Part shown: in pieces, positions 7,229 through 10,991 of the stretch
How positions within the stretch are numbered: the stretch's first letter is position 1
Layout: the number at the start of each line of letters is the position of its first letter
Source: an uncultured Eubacteriales bacterium
Lineage (GTDB): Bacteria > Bacillota > Clostridia > Oscillospirales > Acutalibacteraceae
Assembly (NCBI GenBank): GCA_934700635.1
Contig: CAKUXU010000025.1
Coordinates: 1-10,991 of the forward strand
DNA: 10,991 bases
Direction: 5' to 3'
Position numbers and translations under genes: made by a program
The notes under the pieces: model-generated
Told to the model about the DNA's origin: nothing
Databases searched by the model: none
The model's input: only the letters and a program-made list of their open reading frames with translations

Positions 7229-9494
7229 AAGTTTTTCTAGTGTTACCGCTCATCTTTCCTAGACGATCGGTACTTTTTCTATAATCAACTTTAAGACCTC
7301 TGTACCCTGTATTTATTTGAGCTATTGTTTCTGAATCTGTTGCTTCAAAGACTTCACGTAATTGAAGTTTTTCTTCGTCTGAAAGTTTACCATATGGTTT
7401 TGGAGGTTCACCATCGTTTGCTTCCATTGTTAATATTAAATCGTTAATTTCTGCAGATAATGCTCCTGTTCTATCTTTACCGCTTTTACAATTAAATGAA
7501 ATTGAATATCCTATTAAGAATATTAATGCTGCCAATCGGGTTTGCATTGCTGAAGGATTTTCTTTGTTTCCTCTACCATTTGTTGACACCCAAATATAAA
7601 GTATTTGGTTTGAAAGGTTTACAACTTTTTTCTTATTTAAAGAATTTTTTTCACTGGTATCTTTTAAGAAATTTCCTACTTCTCCTCCAAATTCGGATTC
7701 TTTAAAATCAAATTTTTGAATTTTTTCTATTTCTTTTTTTTTTGAAAATTTTTCTTTTAATTTCTTCATTATATTTTCGCCAAATAACTTATTAAAAGCT
7801 TCTGAATTCATACCTTTGGAACTTCTGGTTAAGCTTCCGTCCAGTGCATAATATTGAGCATTCATTCCGAAATTGACTAAAATCGGTTGTTTGAGTTTTA
7901 ATCTTATTTTTTTATGAGAATTATCTTTATCTTTTATTTCTATCTCGAAAATTTTTCCAGCCAGATTATTGAAAGAATCTTTTTGAAGCTCACCAAGATT
8001 ACCATCGCCTATAATAGAATCCGTTATTAGTTGAACGTTTCCCATTTTTACTTCAAAAACATCTTTTTCACTGCTGTTTTGAAGTTTTTCAAGACCGTAT
8101 TGATCAAGTGCGGCTGCTAAAATTATTTCTTTTGTAGCACTTTCTTTTCCACGTGTGTTTCCATGGCGAAGCCCTTTAAATAAAGTTTCACCGTTATCCG
8201 TTTTGACTTCGGTTTTCCAAAGATTCATTGCATGGTCTGTATTTCTGTTGTTTGAAGAAATACCTTGACCTTTTTTAAGATTCGTATAAATTCCTAATTC
8301 CGAAGCAGGAGTGGAACTTATTGTAGCGTTTATGTTTTGTCCGTTTTTTCCCTTAATTTTTATACTTTTTTCGATTTTTTTCCAAGAGTTGCTGTCATAG
8401 TTCAAAGCTTTGATTTGACAGTTTTTGTAGGTTAAATCCCTACTTACATTTCTAGATTTAAGAATATTCACTATTTTTTCTTTACTTGACTCGAATTCTT
8501 CATTTTCTAAAGCATTTTGAATTGTACCTAATATTTCTTTTTCTGAAGAATCCAGTAAATTAATTTTTGAGTTCTTAAATTCGTTTTTTATTTTATCTTT
8601 TGTGCTTTTTGATTTATAAACTTTAGTTATTTTTTCAAGAATTTTATTTGAATTCAATGGAGAATTTTCAAAAATAGATTTTGATCTTGCTTCATTGATT
8701 TCTTTTTTTACTGTTGAAATCATATCGGATACTTTTTCATTGTGATAGCTCTCGATTGTAATTTTTTGATCATTTTTCGATACTATTTCTTTATAAGGAG
8801 ATAGTATGCTTAATGGGATTTTTTCAAAACCATTGCTTTCCAAAATTTTATTGGCATTATTTATTATATTTTCATGGATATTCAAAAAAGCGCTAAAGCT
8901 TTCTACACTAAAAGAGTTTGATTTTCTTTGTTGCTCGATTTCTTTAAATTTTTGTCGACTTTCTAAAGCATTAGATCTTTTTCGGTTCTTAATTTTTTCT
9001 TTGTTTTCCAAAGGGTCTAATTTTTCTTCTTCCTTATAGTTGGTTTTCTGGGTTTTTTCTTTATTTTCTAAATCAGGATTTTTATTCGATAATTTTGATA
9101 TTTTAGATTTTTTGTAAGTAAATAAAGTTTTTGATACTTTCTTCAAATCTGCTTTGAATTCATACAGACAAGATTTTTCATTAAGCTTGGTTATGATTTT
9201 AATTAGTAAATTATAATTTTTGTTAGCTTTTTCGATATCTGATTCAGGTAAAAATATTAATTTATACATCAATTTTAAAATTTTTTTCGACCTCGACGTA
9301 GACGGAATTTTTTTCTTGAGAATCTCTTTTTTAAATGTGTTTACATTATAGTTTTTTTTCGTAAGTTCAGAAAATATTTTTATAATACTCTTTTCAATTT
9401 TTTCAAGCGACCCGTTTTCATTTTTATAGGATTTTTCAATTGCTTTTTTTGCATTATATTCAAATTGAATAAATAATTTTTTCTTATCTACCAT
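7218..9494 (-). CDS. SopB/SigD/IpgD-like phosphoinositide phosphatase (putative effector)
   Basis: The 758-residue product carries CKSGKDRTG at 669-677, a Cys-x5-Arg phosphatase active site (nucleophile C669, R675) identical, as I recall, to that of Salmonella SopB/SigD and Shigella IpgD. Other family blocks lie in the right order: RHG (443-445), NFGMN (541-545; SopB has NFGVN), a QILYIW...QTRLAAL stretch (630-656) matching SopB's QIKDIW...AQRLAML, and INTG (727-730) after the active site. Known members dephosphorylate host phosphoinositides or inositol phosphates after type III secretion. The family is about 560 residues; here roughly 200 extra residues, Lys/Glu-rich and probably helical, lie at the N-terminus, with no signal peptide or membrane segment. 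The ATG at 9494 has GGACGTGA upstream at 4 nt. The gene stands alone, convergent with potD and divergent from thrS. The phosphatase family is well supported; substrate, secretion and host targeting are inference. Confidence 0.85.
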   Translation of the reverse strand: MVDKKKLFIQFEYNAKKAIEKSYKNENGSLEKIEKSIIKIFSELTKKNYNVNTFKKEILKKKIPSTSRSKKILKLMYKLIFLPESDIEKANKNYNLLIKIITKLNEKSCLYEFKADLKKVSKTLFTYKKSKISKLSNKNPDLENKEKTQKTNYKEEEKLDPLENKEKIKNRKRSNALESRQKFKEIEQQRKSNSFSVESFSAFLNIHENIINNANKILESNGFEKIPLSILSPYKEIVSKNDQKITIESYHNEKVSDMISTVKKEINEARSKSIFENSPLNSNKILEKITKVYKSKSTKDKIKNEFKNSKINLLDSSEKEILGTIQNALENEEFESSKEKIVNILKSRNVSRDLTYKNCQIKALNYDSNSWKKIEKSIKIKGKNGQNINATISSTPASELGIYTNLKKGQGISSNNRNTDHAMNLWKTEVKTDNGETLFKGLRHGNTRGKESATKEIILAAALDQYGLEKLQNSSEKDVFEVKMGNVQLITDSIIGDGNLGELQKDSFNNLAGKIFEIEIKDKDNSHKKIRLKLKQPILVNFGMNAQYYALDGSLTRSSKGMNSEAFNKLFGENIMKKLKEKFSKKKEIEKIQKFDFKESEFGGEVGNFLKDTSEKNSLNKKKVVNLSNQILYIWVSTNGRGNKENPSAMQTRLAALIFLIGYSISFNCKSGKDRTGALSAEINDLILTMEANDGEPPKPYGKLSDEEKLQLREVFEATDSETIAQINTGYRGLKVDYRKSTDRLGKMSGNTRKTFSF

Positions 9495-9498
9495 AAAT

Positions 9499-9506
9499 TC
9501 ACGTCC
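9499..9506 (-). promoter_or_regulatory. Shine-Dalgarno of the SopB-like gene
   Basis: On the - strand GGACGTGA, one mismatch from GGAGGTGA, lies 4 nt before the ATG at 9494. It supports that start and active translation of the gene. Confidence 0.55.
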
Positions 9507-9597
9507 AATCTATAATTTAATATGCATCTTGTTTAAAAATACCACATTTCGAACTAAAAGTACATAATTTTATTAAATTTTAATTTTTATTTTATAG

Positions 9598-9626
9598 TTG
9601 AAATTTTTTAATTAAAGCTGTATAAT
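9598..9626 (+). promoter_or_regulatory. Sigma-A-type promoter of thrS
   Basis: The -35 box TTGAAA (9598-9603) and -10 box TATAAT (9621-9626) are separated by exactly 17 bp in an AT-rich region. Transcription would start near 9633, giving a leader of about 53 nt before the thrS ATG. This is the best promoter in the window. Confidence 0.8.
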
Positions 9627-9635
9627 TAGTGTTGA

Positions 9636-9649
9636 GCTAATACGTTAGC
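9636..9649 (+). promoter_or_regulatory. Small inverted repeat at the 5' end of the thrS leader
   Basis: GCTAA (9636-9640) and TTAGC (9645-9649) flank TACG. In RNA this is a 5-bp stem with a UACG (UNCG-type) loop, within a few bases of the predicted transcript start. It could stabilise the 5' end or, as DNA, be an operator next to the -10 box. The repeat is visible; its role is a guess. Confidence 0.35.
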
Positions 9650-9685
9650 AAAATTCAGTTATTTTAGAAAGGGTTGATGTTTTTT

Positions 9686-10991
9686 ATGGTAAAAGTTGAT
9701 TTGAAGAACGGCTTAGTAAAGGAAGTGATAGCCGGCACTACCCTTTTTGAAGTTACTAAGGGATTAGGAAGCTCAGAGGCTCCTATTTGTGCAGCTAAAG
9801 TAAACGGGATACTAAAAGGTTTAAGCGATACAATTAATGAGGACTGCAAAGTTGAACTTTTAGACTTTAATTCACCGGAAGGTAGAAAAGTCTATCGCCA
9901 TACTTCTGCGCATATTTTAGCACAAGCAGTAAAAAGAATATTTCCTAATGCTAAATTAGGAATAGGTCCTGCAACTGATGAAGGATTTTACTATGATTTC
10001 GATATTGAAGAATCTTTGTCAAATGATGATATAGCCAAAATCGAAAAAGAAATGAAAAAAATTATAAAAGAGAATCTTAAAATTGAAAAGTTTGAGCTTT
10101 CTCCGTCTGAAGCTCAGGAATATTTGAGTAATCGAAGCGAGCCTTATAAAGTTGAGCTTGCAAATGATCGCTCAGATGCTAATTCTATAATATTTAGAAA
10201 ACAAGGCGAATTTGTAGACATGTGTTGTGGAGTGCATCTTTGTTCAACGGGAATGGTTGGAGCAATTAAGATAACAAGCATAACGGGTGCATATTGGAAA
10301 GGCGATTCTAAAAATAAAATGTTTAAACGCATTTACGGTACTTCATTCCCGAATAAAAAAATGCTTGAAGAGTATGTTAAATCAGTTGAAGAGGCAAAAA
10401 AGAGAGATCACAATAAAATTGGTCGTGAACTTGGATTTTTCTCAACGGTTGACTACATTGGTCAAGGACTTCCAATTTTACTTCCTAAAGGTGCAAGAGT
10501 AGTTCAGCTTTTACAAAGATTTGTTGAGGACGAAGAAGAAAAAAGAGGATATCTTTTAACTAAAACTCCTCTTTTAGCCAAAAGTGATTTATATAAAATT
10601 TCAGGTCACTGGTATCACTATAAAGAAAATATGTTCATTTTAGGTGATGAATCAAAAGATGATGAAGTTTTTGCTTTAAGACCAATGACATGTCCTTTCC
10701 AATTTCAGGCTTTTTTAAATAAAGGAAGAAGCTATCGAGATTTACCAATGAGACTTAATGAAACTTCAACGCTTTTCAGAAATGAGTCAAGCGGTGAGAT
10801 GCATGGTCTTATAAGAGTACGTCAGTTCACTATTTCCGAAGGACACATAGTTTGTACTCCGGAGCAGCTTACCTCGGAATTTGAAGGCTGTGTTGATCTT
10901 GCCAGATTTATGCTTAAGTCCTTACATCTTGAAAATGATGTAACATATCGTTTTTCAAAATGGGATGAGAATAATAAAGATAAGTATATAG
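9686..10991 (+). CDS. thrS: Threonyl-tRNA synthetase, N-terminal part (3' end outside window)
   Basis: ThrRS charges tRNA-Thr and edits mischarged Ser-tRNA-Thr. The visible 435 codons cover the TGS domain (about 1-62) and the editing domain with H72-x3-H76 (HTSAH) and C180-x3-H184. The start of the class II catalytic core follows, with RPMTCPFQ (zinc ligand C336), motif 2 around TLFRNE (R365) and the second zinc ligand H387 in SEGH. The third zinc ligand, motif 3 and the anticodon domain lie beyond the window. The ATG at 9686 is preceded by AGAAAGGG (9666-9673); an in-frame ATG at 9677 would add three residues but sits too close to that SD. The core is of the RLNETSTLFRNESSGEMHG type rather than the E. 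coli RYAELGTVHRYE type, a form I associate with clostridial ThrRS. Confidence 0.96.
   Translation, partial: MVKVDLKNGLVKEVIAGTTLFEVTKGLGSSEAPICAAKVNGILKGLSDTINEDCKVELLDFNSPEGRKVYRHTSAHILAQAVKRIFPNAKLGIGPATDEGFYYDFDIEESLSNDDIAKIEKEMKKIIKENLKIEKFELSPSEAQEYLSNRSEPYKVELANDRSDANSIIFRKQGEFVDMCCGVHLCSTGMVGAIKITSITGAYWKGDSKNKMFKRIYGTSFPNKKMLEEYVKSVEEAKKRDHNKIGRELGFFSTVDYIGQGLPILLPKGARVVQLLQRFVEDEEEKRGYLLTKTPLLAKSDLYKISGHWYHYKENMFILGDESKDDEVFALRPMTCPFQFQAFLNKGRSYRDLPMRLNETSTLFRNESSGEMHGLIRVRQFTISEGHIVCTPEQLTSEFEGCVDLARFMLKSLHLENDVTYRFSKWDENNKDKYI

Noticed and set aside
7220-7236. Possible bidirectional terminator between potD and the SopB-like gene
   Set aside because: The 7-bp stem has one G-C pair and a 3-nt loop; too weak to call a terminator, so kept only as part of the overlap finding.
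7496-7705. + strand open frame of 69 codons opposite the SopB-like gene
   Set aside because: Shadow of a Lys-rich gene on the other strand (Phe/Leu-rich product, no SD, no family motif); the same holds for the + strand frame at 8806-9039.
7218-9494. Idea that the SopB-like gene and potABCD form one functional system
   Set aside because: They are convergent, on opposite strands, with no shared promoter and no known link between polyamine import and phosphoinositide hydrolysis; adjacency alone is not evidence.
9536-9544. Possible extended -10 (TGGTATTTT on the - strand) for the SopB-like gene
   Set aside because: Only 4 of 6 matches in the -10 box and no acceptable -35 box at 16-18 bp; AT-rich DNA gives such matches by chance.
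9664-10502. Short open frames overlapping thrS on the - strand (9664-9849, 10144-10332) and in another + frame (10287-10502)
   Set aside because: They lie wholly inside the strongly conserved thrS reading frame and show no motif or ribosome-binding site.

Overview
The window is about 30% G+C by eye, with strong Shine-Dalgarno (SD) sequences, short spacers and the standard genetic code (TGG for Trp; TAA, TAG and TGA all used as stops). This suggests a low-GC Gram-positive anaerobe of the Clostridia/Tissierellia type. I cannot name a genus.

Left part, all on the + strand: a head-to-tail, closely packed run. It starts with the C-terminal two fifths of recA (cut by the window edge), then recX (modulator of RecA), pgsA (phosphatidylglycerophosphate synthase), cysS (cysteinyl-tRNA synthetase) and a complete potABCD spermidine/putrescine ABC importer. 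Gaps range from overlaps to 42 bp and I see no terminator, so the run may be one transcript. The cysS-potA gap holds a hairpin between a strong SD and the potA start. potB, potC and potD all appear to start with TTG. PotD has a membrane segment at each end. The best SD for pgsA points to an ATT codon rather than the upstream ATG.

Middle, - strand: a single 758-codon gene convergent with potD, overlapping it by 11 bp. It carries the Cys-x5-Arg active-site signature and other blocks of the SopB/SigD/IpgD phosphoinositide phosphatases, which are type III secretion effectors of Salmonella and Shigella. Finding it in an apparently Gram-positive genome, with a long Lys/Glu-rich N-terminal half and no signal peptide, is the most striking feature here.

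Right part: a 191-bp AT-rich divergent intergenic region with a near-consensus sigma-A-type promoter and a short leader hairpin, then thrS (threonyl-tRNA synthetase) on the + strand, truncated by the window end. The leader is too short for a T-box.

The recA/recX, pgsA, cysS and thrS genes are housekeeping. potABCD is a self-contained importer. The SopB-like gene has no evident functional tie to its neighbours and looks like an accessory insertion between core genes.
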